Source: an uncultured Desulfohalobiaceae bacterium (GTDB taxonomy: Bacteria; Desulfobacterota; Desulfovibrionia; Desulfovibrionales; Desulfonatronovibrionaceae). Taken from it: DNA of 7,520 nt. The first letter of the stretch is position 1; each line of letters opens with the position of its first letter. The translations under genes were made by a program, and so were the position numbers. Shown here in pieces: positions 1-6,176 of the stretch. The stretch is taken from NCBI GenBank assembly GCA_913055195.1, contig CAJXJU010000055.1:1-7520 (forward strand), in the 5' to 3' direction. The notes beneath the pieces are model-generated. The model was not told the DNA's origin. It did not search any database and saw only the letters and a program-made list of their open reading frames with translations.

Positions 1-155
1 AAGGCAAAATAAAGATTCAGGATATAAAAGAAGTGGTCAGTTAGGCAGTGTTACCGTCCCTTTATCCAGCTCTTACCTGTGAAAAACCACTGCTTGCGGC
101 TCTCTGTGAGTTAAAACCAAAAATTACTTTGTCTCTATTTATCCTATTACATATA
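1..155. other. Intergenic or flanking stretch, possibly with the 3' end of a convergent gene
   Basis: No complete gene, clear hairpin terminator or RNA gene is visible here. Two plus-strand frames are open from the left edge. One ends at TAG 42-44 and would give a lysine- and isoleucine-rich tail (GKIKIQDIKEVVS). The other ends at TGA 80-82. Either could be the tail of a gene that converges on the minus-strand operon, but such short open stretches occur by chance. The rest, up to the stop codon of the GT4 gene at 156, is AT-rich. I found no strong stem followed by a T-run for the end of the operon. Confidence 0.3.
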
Positions 156-1622
156 TCATCCTGTCCCTTTCAACAACATAAGCCTCTCAGGCGCCAAAAA
201 TAAATCAAGCAATTTTTCACCATTCAAACAAGTAAGCTTTGAAACAGGACTTGCAGCCACCTGGTGATAAATTGCCATAAGTTGTTCGCCATAGCGCTGA
301 AGGCTGTACTTCTCTTTTAAAATCTTCTGGTGGGAATGAATATAATTTTGACGATTCTGTAGAGACGGTAAATAATGGGGGGAGAGAAATTTTGTTCTGG
401 CCGGGTCAGCTTTTATCTGTTCCAGCACAATCTCCTGTAGTTCTTCATCCAGACAGCCAAAATCAACTGTCCCATCCCCAATCCACACAGATAAAACACG
501 CTCCACATCTTCTGCAGCAGGCATCCGGCCATAGGCATGAAAACTTTTTTGCAACCCATTAAACGCCTTACGTTCAATTACATCCAGACCCAGCCATTCT
601 ACAGGCACTTCCAGTCGTTGATAAAGCCAGGGAAGCTCAAGCCCCTGGTTTTTAAAATCAGATGTAATCTCAGGAATATCTCTGCCAAAAAGGGGACGAT
701 TAATGAGCCAGGGTTCTAAAAAGGCCAGGCCAAAACCTTCACTTATGCTGGTAGTTAGCAAACAATATGCTTTTTGCATAAGAGAGGTAAAATCATATTT
801 AAGAGCCAGCTCAAAATGCACAGGCAAATTAAGGCGCAAAGCAATATTTTGCCATTTTTTAAATTGGGGTCTGGCAGCAGGATTTTGTGGCCCTCTGGTA
901 GTAGCAAAAACATTTTCTTCTCCAGCTAAACTTGCCCAGAGCAAAAACTCGCCTATATTTTTGCGACGAATAGCCCGTGTGGGATAAAGCCACAACTTTT
1001 TATCCTGCAAAAATTCCCAATCTACCCTTTTCTCCTCTCTATTATCTGATATCTGAAAATCCACTGGATTGGGTAAAAGATGCAACCTGGCTCTATCTGC
1101 TCCTGAGATGGCAAGAAAGTTTAAATCCCGGCCATTTAAAAGCGCATAATGAACATGACTGGCACACAGGTAAAGCAGTGCAGAAAGTCTATCTCTATTT
1201 CCAGCAGCAATTTTTTTGAGCATCAATTGATAATTAGCTGGCCGGCCATCCTCTGCAAAGTCGTGAATATGCAGTAAAAGTCTTGCGCCTTTTTGAGCCA
1301 GTTTATGAAGAGCAAGGGGCAAAAGAAGGTTTTTACCCAGACAGTGGTTGTGCACATGCCAGACATCTGGACTGCCCCCCAATGCAGAAGATGCAGCCTG
1401 TTCCATTTCATTAATCAGTTGCTCAACACTGATTTCAGGCCGCTGGTGTTCATATTGCAGTCCAGGGACAACGTACCACTGACCAGGAAAATCCACCTCT
1501 GGCCTGGCGCCGCTTAACACCACAAATTTTATGCCCTTTCCTGCCAGTGCCTTTAAAGTATTGAGAATAACTGTGGTAACTCCACCTGGCTGCAAATGAT
1601 AATGAATAATAGCAACGCGCAT
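156..1622 (-). CDS. GT4-type (GT-B fold) glycosyltransferase, last gene of the operon
   Basis: This is a 488-residue retaining glycosyltransferase of the GT4 type, probably cytoplasmic, with no signal peptide or membrane segment. The N-terminal Rossmann domain opens with MRVAIIHYHLQPGGVTTV, the usual glycine-rich acceptor-side loop. HVHNH (89-93) and HIHDF (118-122) are typical N-domain strand ends. The C-terminal donor domain has YPTRAIRRKN (213-222), whose Arg/Lys residues normally bind the donor phosphates, and the E-x7-E motif in SEGFGLAFLEPW (E295 and E303). About 100 extra residues follow the core, making it longer than a typical 370-420 residue GT4 enzyme. It starts 20 bp after the gpgS stop, so it is probably co-transcribed and may glycosylate glucosyl-3-phosphoglycerate or glucosylglycerate. 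A mannosyltransferase acting in mannosylglucosylglycerate synthesis is one possibility. Donor and acceptor cannot be read from the sequence. No Shine-Dalgarno site precedes the ATG. Confidence 0.88.
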   Translation of the reverse strand: MRVAIIHYHLQPGGVTTVILNTLKALAGKGIKFVVLSGARPEVDFPGQWYVVPGLQYEHQRPEISVEQLINEMEQAASSALGGSPDVWHVHNHCLGKNLLLPLALHKLAQKGARLLLHIHDFAEDGRPANYQLMLKKIAAGNRDRLSALLYLCASHVHYALLNGRDLNFLAISGADRARLHLLPNPVDFQISDNREEKRVDWEFLQDKKLWLYPTRAIRRKNIGEFLLWASLAGEENVFATTRGPQNPAARPQFKKWQNIALRLNLPVHFELALKYDFTSLMQKAYCLLTTSISEGFGLAFLEPWLINRPLFGRDIPEITSDFKNQGLELPWLYQRLEVPVEWLGLDVIERKAFNGLQKSFHAYGRMPAAEDVERVLSVWIGDGTVDFGCLDEELQEIVLEQIKADPARTKFLSPHYLPSLQNRQNYIHSHQKILKEKYSLQRYGEQLMAIYHQVAASPVSKLTCLNGEKLLDLFLAPERLMLLKGTG

Positions 1623-1642
1623 GTTTAGTGCTGGTGTTAATG

Positions 1643-2611
1643 TTAGTGTTGGTTGCAGTAGGCATCCACTTCAATCATGGGAGGTCTTTCTTCCTCAAAT
1701 ATTTCATATACAATCTGCTCATATTGTTCGCCTTTGGCCTGAAACTGGCGCAAAAGAGTGGGCAGTTCAGGCAAACACTCTACTATTTCTCTTTGTTTAA
1801 GCCGTTTAAAAAACACGCGTAAAATACCAAAGGCCATTTTTCCTAAATCTCTTGTAGCCTGATGGCGATGCACCCGGCGGTCAAGGTCGGTCTGGGCCAG
1901 GGCCTCTAATCCCCATTCTGAATAAACATCAATAAGGTGGGATGTCTCCACTCCATAGCCTATGGGAAAAGGAATCTTTTCCAGGATCTCCCGTCTGGCA
2001 GCATATTCACCTGACAGAGGTTGCACCAGAGCAGTTAGCTCAGGAAAAAACAGAGAAAACAGAGGACGAATCAAAATCTCAGTTACCCGGCCTCCGCCTG
2101 ATGGTCTGATCTGACCAGAAAGGGCCAGAGGACGGTCATAAAACGCTTTCACATATTTAATTTCGCGGCGATAAATAAGGGGCGCGACCAGGCCATAGAC
2201 AAAACGGGGATGAATATTTTTAATGTCCGCATCAACATAAACAATGATATCGCCTTTAAGCTGATAAATAGCCTTCCACAAATTTTCTCCCTTGCCACGT
2301 TTGGCGCCCATTTCAGGCAATATATCTGCTGACAGATATACATCTGCTCCAAAGGAGGCTGCCACTTCCAGGGTCCTGTCTGTGGAGCCGGAATCAATTA
2401 CAGCCAGTTCATCTATCAAGGGATAACGATCCATCAGCTCGGATTTAAAAATCACCACTTCCTTGCCAATGGTTTTTTCTTCATTCAGGGTAGGAATACA
2501 CAAAGAAATGGTTACTCCCTGTTTCTCCTTTTCTTCCACGAGTCGAGAAATATCTTTAAATTGACTGTGATGAAAAGTATTTGATTTTAGCCAGTTGTTG
2601 ATGTTTTGCAC
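1643..2611 (-). CDS. gpgS: Glucosyl-3-phosphoglycerate synthase (GT81)
   Basis: A 322-residue GT-A fold glycosyltransferase whose length matches known GpgS enzymes. These transfer glucose from an NDP-glucose to 3-phosphoglycerate, giving glucosyl-3-phosphoglycerate, the precursor of the compatible solute glucosylglycerate. Visible motifs are the nucleotide-binding start SLCIPTLNEEKTIG (36-49), DSGSTDRT (73-80), PEMGAKRGKGENLWKA (99-114), the metal-binding DAD (127-129), the acceptor-side PLSGEYAARR (198-207), GYGVE (218-222), and HRHQ (248-251), where the family has a conserved metal-binding histidine. The start is GTG at 2611. GGAGG lies 6 bp upstream, and no ATG near the N-terminus keeps the conserved region. 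The gene overlaps the end of the M20-like gene by 25 bp, which implies translational coupling. Mannosyl-3-phosphoglycerate synthase (GT55) is unlikely, because PTLNEEKTIG, the DSGSTDRT context and PLSGEYA are GT81 features. Confidence 0.93.
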   Translation of the reverse strand: MQNINNWLKSNTFHHSQFKDISRLVEEKEKQGVTISLCIPTLNEEKTIGKEVVIFKSELMDRYPLIDELAVIDSGSTDRTLEVAASFGADVYLSADILPEMGAKRGKGENLWKAIYQLKGDIIVYVDADIKNIHPRFVYGLVAPLIYRREIKYVKAFYDRPLALSGQIRPSGGGRVTEILIRPLFSLFFPELTALVQPLSGEYAARREILEKIPFPIGYGVETSHLIDVYSEWGLEALAQTDLDRRVHRHQATRDLGKMAFGILRVFFKRLKQREIVECLPELPTLLRQFQAKGEQYEQIVYEIFEEERPPMIEVDAYCNQH

Positions 2612-3756
2612 CTTAAACCTCCATCAATCGCCATAAGGATGCCAATTAACTGGGCAACTCCCTTCATAATAGGCTCTATTTCTATAAACTCATCAAGATA
2701 ATTAATATTCTCAGCCAGAGTTATGCCAATGCACAGGCCAGGAATATTGTATTCTGCAAAAGCAGAAATCGCTGGCGAATAAATGCTGTCCTGCGGGACA
2801 ATATCCAGAGTGGCCTGAATCTGACGTGCTGCCAGGACAAAAGGATGGCTGGAATCCAGGCCGCCAGAGCTGGTATGGGCAATTGGGGTCAAATGAGCAG
2901 AGACACCTGGTTGCAGGGCAATATCATCCAGTATATTATAAATTACGCCAGTAATCTTTTCTATTGTCTGGCCGGAATTACTCCTGATCTGAAATTTCAG
3001 CTCACCATTACGTGCCGGATATTTATAAGACACCCCTCCTTCAATGGCTCCCAGGGTCAATAGGGTATGGTTTTCCTGGGGTAAATCCATCTTGTTCAAA
3101 CGAGAAACAACATGACACAAAACATTAATAGCGCTTTCCTGGCTGATGCGCCTGTTTATCTGGCAGGTTATTTTTCCGCCTAAAGTGGCCATTGAGCGAA
3201 AATTCAGTCTGCCCAGTTGAGCACCTTCAACAACAATAGCGGCGTCAACCGGATTTTTTATATTTCCCAGAAAAAACTTTAACCCTTCCTGATCACCCTG
3301 GTCCAGATGGCGAACTGGCACGAGAAAACAAAGATCACTTTGCAATTGAATATTCAATTTCTCAAAAAACAACGGCAAACTACTCAAAACAGCAACCCCC
3401 AGGCTATTATCAGCCACACCAGGGCCAAAAACACGCGACGAGTTAACACTATAGGTATGGTCTTCAGTAAGAGCAAATGGCGTGTCAGCATGGGCAACAA
3501 GAAGAATTGTGCTGTCGCCTTTCTGGCCCGGCAGGATAGCTACCCCATTGCCCAGCTCGTCAGTAGCGCAATCCAGCAGGCCATATTCAGCCCATCTCTC
3601 TTCCAGAAAGGCTATCCTGTTTTGCTCCTCTCCTGTAGGAGACGGAATTTCTCCTATTAAAACCAGATTGGCCAGCAATATCTCGCGCAACTTTTCCAGA
3701 TCAAAGCTCAGGGAACGCACATATTCCAGAATCCTGCTCATTTCATTCTCATTCAT
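2587..3756 (-). CDS. M20-family metallopeptidase-like protein, active site partly non-canonical
   Basis: A 389-residue cytoplasmic protein with the M20 layout: a metal-binding catalytic domain interrupted by a dimerisation domain. Family members remove amino acids or acyl groups from amides and peptides using two zinc ions. AHADT (88-92) supplies the first histidine and the following aspartate, and GPGVADNSLG (111-120) supplies the bridging Asp116. VVEG (175-178) matches the next acidic ligand. IEGGVSYKYPARNGELKFQIRS belongs to the dimerisation domain. Two sites look altered. The usual Glu-Glu-Gly catalytic pair appears as Gln156-Glu157-Gly, and the usual C-terminal H-T-x-N-E ligand site appears as N-Y-L-D-E (352-356). 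The start ATG overlaps the cupin stop (ATGA), and GGAGGTGA lies 8 bp upstream. Its substrate is unknown. Its place between the cupin and gpgS suggests a role in the same solute pathway, for example on an amide or acyl derivative, but this is inference. Confidence 0.85.
   Translation of the reverse strand: MNENEMSRILEYVRSLSFDLEKLREILLANLVLIGEIPSPTGEEQNRIAFLEERWAEYGLLDCATDELGNGVAILPGQKGDSTILLVAHADTPFALTEDHTYSVNSSRVFGPGVADNSLGVAVLSSLPLFFEKLNIQLQSDLCFLVPVRHLDQGDQEGLKFFLGNIKNPVDAAIVVEGAQLGRLNFRSMATLGGKITCQINRRISQESAINVLCHVVSRLNKMDLPQENHTLLTLGAIEGGVSYKYPARNGELKFQIRSNSGQTIEKITGVIYNILDDIALQPGVSAHLTPIAHTSSGGLDSSHPFVLAARQIQATLDIVPQDSIYSPAISAFAEYNIPGLCIGITLAENINYLDEFIEIEPIMKGVAQLIGILMAIDGGLRCKTSTTG
2617..2622 (-). 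promoter_or_regulatory. Ribosome binding site that fixes the GTG start of gpgS
   Basis: On the minus strand this reads TGGAGGT, with 6 bp between GGAGG and the GTG at 2611-2609. It lies inside the coding end of the M20-like gene. Together with the absence of a usable ATG, it supports the GTG start and coupled translation. Confidence 0.75.
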
Positions 3757-4142
3757 ATCTTTTCACCTCCCAGCCTGCCGTAATCATCTTCCAGCCTCTC
3801 TATATCGTCCTCGCCAAAATAATCTCCCAGTTGAACTTCAATAAACACCAATGGCTCTTTACCTTTATTTTCCACGCGGTGGACCTGACCACGAGCAATA
3901 TCCACTGCCTGGCCAGGGCCAATGGTCACGAGATTATCATCCAGTGTTACAACAGCCTCACCACTGACAATCAACCAGTGTTCCTGACGATGTTTGTGGC
4001 GTTGCAAAGAAAGCCTTTGCCCTGGCTTTACCACAATCCTTTTTACTTTGTGATCAGGCTCATCCGCCAGAACAGTAAAACTGCCCCAGGGACGATGCTC
4101 TGTTACCTGAACAAATTCTTTTCTGGTGATTTGCCCTGCCAT
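3753..4142 (-). CDS. Stand-alone cupin, mannose-6-phosphate isomerase type II C-terminal domain
   Basis: A 129-residue single-domain cupin that closely resembles the C-terminal isomerase domain of the bifunctional mannose-1-phosphate guanylyltransferase/mannose-6-phosphate isomerase. Visible features are RPWGSFTVL near the N-terminus, VKRIVVKPGQRLSLQRHKHRQEHW, whose two histidines and glutamate are the expected metal ligands, VSGEAVVTLDD, a later QVHRVEN supplying another histidine ligand, and the terminal IERLEDDYGR. The family interconverts fructose-6-phosphate and mannose-6-phosphate, the first step towards GDP-mannose, but isolated domains of this kind are often unproven enzymes. The start at 4142 is preferred over the upstream in-frame ATG at 4190, because AAAGGAGGT lies just before it and the longer form would overlap the GH13 gene with unconserved residues. 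Its presence beside gpgS and GT4 genes is the main hint that mannose enters the pathway. The guanylyltransferase half is not in the window. Confidence 0.85.
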   Translation of the reverse strand: MAGQITRKEFVQVTEHRPWGSFTVLADEPDHKVKRIVVKPGQRLSLQRHKHRQEHWLIVSGEAVVTLDDNLVTIGPGQAVDIARGQVHRVENKGKEPLVFIEVQLGDYFGEDDIERLEDDYGRLGGEKI

Positions 4143-4147
4143 ATTGC

Positions 4148-4156
4148 ACCTCCTTT
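4148..4156 (-). promoter_or_regulatory. Strong Shine-Dalgarno site of the cupin gene
   Basis: On the minus strand it reads AAAGGAGGT, followed by 5 bp and the ATG at 4142. It sits in the 20-bp gap after the GH13 stop. It decides the start of the cupin gene against the in-frame ATG 48 bp upstream. Confidence 0.85.
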
Positions 4157-4162
4157 GTTTGT

Positions 4163-5899
4163 TTACGCCAGGACTTTCAGCCAACAACACTGATAAGGCT
4201 CCATGACCACCTCACGCTCCAGCAACGCGCCACTTAAAATATCTCTTACTTTTGCCCTGCCCAGATCCTTATCAATATCTGAGAGGCAAAACCGCTGCTG
4301 GTTCGCGCTTACATTGTGAAGGCAATAAACATTGCTTTTGTGCCCGTGCAGAGGCTCCCTTACAAATCCAAACAATTCATCAGGCAAATCCAGAACCCTT
4401 TGCCGGGCATTCGGGTGAAAAGCTGGCTCATTTCTGCGTGTTTTCAGAATACCAGTATAAGCTGCAAAGACTTTAGCTGTAGTAGTACTGGAATCTGCCA
4501 GAAGCCTCCTCAATTCCTCATTCTGAAATCGTGCCCTATTAATGGCCCGGTTATAACCTGATTTTTGCACCCCTTCATAATCATTTTTACTTCCCATGAG
4601 ACTGTGAAAATAAATGGCAGGAATACCCTGCAAACCAAGCATAATAACCTGAGAACAAATAAAACGTTTAATCTGAAGCCCTTCATTTTCTGGTTGACGT
4701 GCATCTTTAAGCGCATCAAAATAGGTAATATTCAGCTCATAAGGCACTTCTTTGCCGTCCGCACATGACCGGCAGGAAACAAGCCCTCCCAGGGACCTGA
4801 TAATCTGTATTAAATCCTCAAATTCCTCATCTTTGATCAGTCCTTCTAAGGGACGCACGCCAATACCATCATGAGAGGCAGTAAAATTAAGATAAGAACA
4901 TCCAGCACAACACTCTTCAAGACCTGCTGCCCACTCGCGCAAATATCTGGCCGAGCCATTATGCAAAGTATAAAGCAATAAAGGTGGCAGGCTGAACTGA
5001 TAAATCAGATGAGCCTCGTCTCCTTCGCCAAAATAGCTGATATTTTGCTCGTGTGGCAGGTTAGTCTCTGTCAACAGAATAACACCCGGTGCGAGATAAT
5101 CTATTATATCCCTGAATAACTTCACTATCTCATGGGTCTCAGGCAGATTAATACACGATGTTCCTATTTTTTTCCATAAATAGGCAATGGCATCCAGACG
5201 AATAATCCTGGCTCCCTGCGCAATGTAAAATAACAATATCTCCAGCATCTCCATCAGGACATCGGGATTGGCAAAATTCAGGTCAATCTGATCCGCACTA
5301 AAAGTGGTCCAGACATATTTTTTTCCATACACTGTTTGCACAGGCGTAAGAAGAGGAGATGTTCTGGGCCGGACAACCTGAGAAAGATCAGCTTCAGGAT
5401 CAACTTCTATAAAATAGTTCATGGCCGGTGCAATGCCACTGAGATACTCCTGAAACCAGGTTGAACACCGGGAAACATGGTTTAGTACCAGATCCACCAT
5501 CAGTCGAAAGTCCTGGCTAATCTTTTTTATATCATCCCATTCTCCTAAGTCAGGATTGACTTTTTTATAATCAATAACAGAAAAGCCATCGTCAGAGCTG
5601 TAGGGAAAAAAAGGTAAAATATGCACCCATTCAACACACTCTTTTAAATAATCACACAAAAAAGAGAGCAAACTCGCCAGAGGGGTCCTGCCCTTCTGTC
5701 TGATCATATCGCCATAAGTTATTAACAGACAACTTTTCTCATCCCATAATCCATTCAAATTAATTTCTTTTTTCAAAAACTCATAGCGCTCGGTCAAAAT
5801 TGCCATTCGTTCCAGCAGACGATTGATCCGTTTCCTGCCATACAAAAATTCCAGTCTTTTTTCCAGCTTTCTTCTAAAATCTTCACCTAATCTCCACAT
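4163..5899 (-). CDS. GH13_18 glycoside phosphorylase, probable glucosylglycerate phosphorylase
   Basis: A 578-residue enzyme of the sucrose phosphorylase subfamily of GH13. In this subfamily, phosphate attacks a glucosyl-enzyme intermediate and releases glucose-1-phosphate. The four GH13 regions are intact: DLVLNH (136-141), GARIIRLDAIAY with nucleophile Asp236, ILLTETNLP with acid/base Glu278, and NFTASHDGIGVRP with Asp344 as transition-state stabiliser. LLITYGDMI (58-66), LPFFPYSSDDGFSVIDY (95-111) and VRPRTSPLLTP (176-186) are subfamily features. Known specificities are sucrose, sucrose-6-phosphate, glucosylglycerol and glucosylglycerate. The co-directional gpgS favours glucosylglycerate, giving glucose-1-phosphate and glycerate. 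The N-terminal helical extension (about 1-50) also occurs in the longer, non-sucrose members. The start ATG at 5899 has GGGGG 8 bp upstream, and the terminator-like hairpin ends 21 bp before it. The exact substrate is inferred from context, not proven. Confidence 0.88.
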   Translation of the reverse strand: MWRLGEDFRRKLEKRLEFLYGRKRINRLLERMAILTERYEFLKKEINLNGLWDEKSCLLITYGDMIRQKGRTPLASLLSFLCDYLKECVEWVHILPFFPYSSDDGFSVIDYKKVNPDLGEWDDIKKISQDFRLMVDLVLNHVSRCSTWFQEYLSGIAPAMNYFIEVDPEADLSQVVRPRTSPLLTPVQTVYGKKYVWTTFSADQIDLNFANPDVLMEMLEILLFYIAQGARIIRLDAIAYLWKKIGTSCINLPETHEIVKLFRDIIDYLAPGVILLTETNLPHEQNISYFGEGDEAHLIYQFSLPPLLLYTLHNGSARYLREWAAGLEECCAGCSYLNFTASHDGIGVRPLEGLIKDEEFEDLIQIIRSLGGLVSCRSCADGKEVPYELNITYFDALKDARQPENEGLQIKRFICSQVIMLGLQGIPAIYFHSLMGSKNDYEGVQKSGYNRAINRARFQNEELRRLLADSSTTTAKVFAAYTGILKTRRNEPAFHPNARQRVLDLPDELFGFVREPLHGHKSNVYCLHNVSANQQRFCLSDIDKDLGRAKVRDILSGALLEREVVMEPYQCCWLKVLA

Positions 5900-5920
5900 A
5901 AAATCTACCCCCGGAAAAAC

Positions 5921-5966
5921 AAAAAATGCGTCTGACAGGACAAAATATCTGTCAGACGCATTTTTT
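5921..5966 (-). terminator. Perfect 18-bp hairpin with T-run, rho-independent terminator (possibly an attenuator)
   Basis: The arms AAAAAATGCGTCTGACAG (5921-5938) and its exact reverse complement (5949-5966) enclose a 10-nt loop. On the minus strand the descending arm ends in TTTTTT followed by GTTTTT, a strong rho-independent terminator for transcripts coming from the glycosyltransferase at 6177-7436. The structure is nearly symmetric and could also work in the other direction. It lies 21 bp upstream of the GH13 start codon, so it separates the first gene from the five-gene operon or attenuates read-through into it. Confidence 0.85.
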
Positions 5967-5992
5967 ATAACATCACATAAATCTCAAGACAA
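5964..5992 (-). promoter_or_regulatory. Candidate sigma-70-type promoter for the five-gene operon
   Basis: On the minus strand there is TTGTCT (5992-5987), a 17-bp spacer, and TATAAA (5969-5964) preceded by TGT, an extended -10. The predicted transcription start, near 5957, lies inside the terminator hairpin. RNA made from here would lack half of one arm and would escape termination, while RNA from upstream would terminate. The match is moderate (4/6 and 5/6) and is not proof of a promoter. Confidence 0.4.
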
Positions 5993-6041
5993 GTCAGACA
6001 TGAGTCGCCTGCAAAAAGTCGAAACTCGCAAATTACAACTA

Positions 6042-6148
6042 GCGGGGACAGGCGAACGCCTAATGATTTCAATTTGTAGGGGCGTATTGCAATACGCCCC
6101 TACTACACAACGCTCGCTGTCGATGTTCGCCTGTTCGCCTGTCCCCGC
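6042..6148. repeat. 16-bp subterminal inverted repeat (GCGGGGACAGGCGAAC)
   Basis: The left arm is 6042-6057 and the right arm, its exact reverse complement, is 6133-6148. The right arm is preceded by a tandem copy of its start (TGTTCGCC twice, 6124-6139). GGGGACAGG-type arms are, from memory, frequent in dispersed bacterial repeats associated with Y1-type (REP-associated) transposases, but no such gene is in the window. Confidence 0.8.
6076..6103. repeat. 28-bp perfect palindrome at the centre of the element
   Basis: The half-site GTAGGGGCGTATTG is followed directly by its reverse complement, with no loop, centred between 6089 and 6090. The neighbouring bases do not continue the symmetry. 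Palindromes of this TAGGGGCG...CGCCCCTA type are, from memory, widespread dispersed intergenic repeats, so it may be a second repeat nested in the first. Confidence 0.8.
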
Positions 6149-6176
6149 ACGGAAAAATGTACTTTTTGCAGGCGAC

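Noticed and set aside
3307..3844. Plus-strand open frames of about 117-120 codons opposite the M20-like and cupin genes
   Set aside because: Their translations show no recognisable domain, and they lie antisense to genes with clear family motifs and good start sites.
4143..4190. 16-codon N-terminal extension of the cupin
   Set aside because: It overlaps the GH13 gene end, and the strong Shine-Dalgarno site lies inside it, directly before the ATG at 4142.
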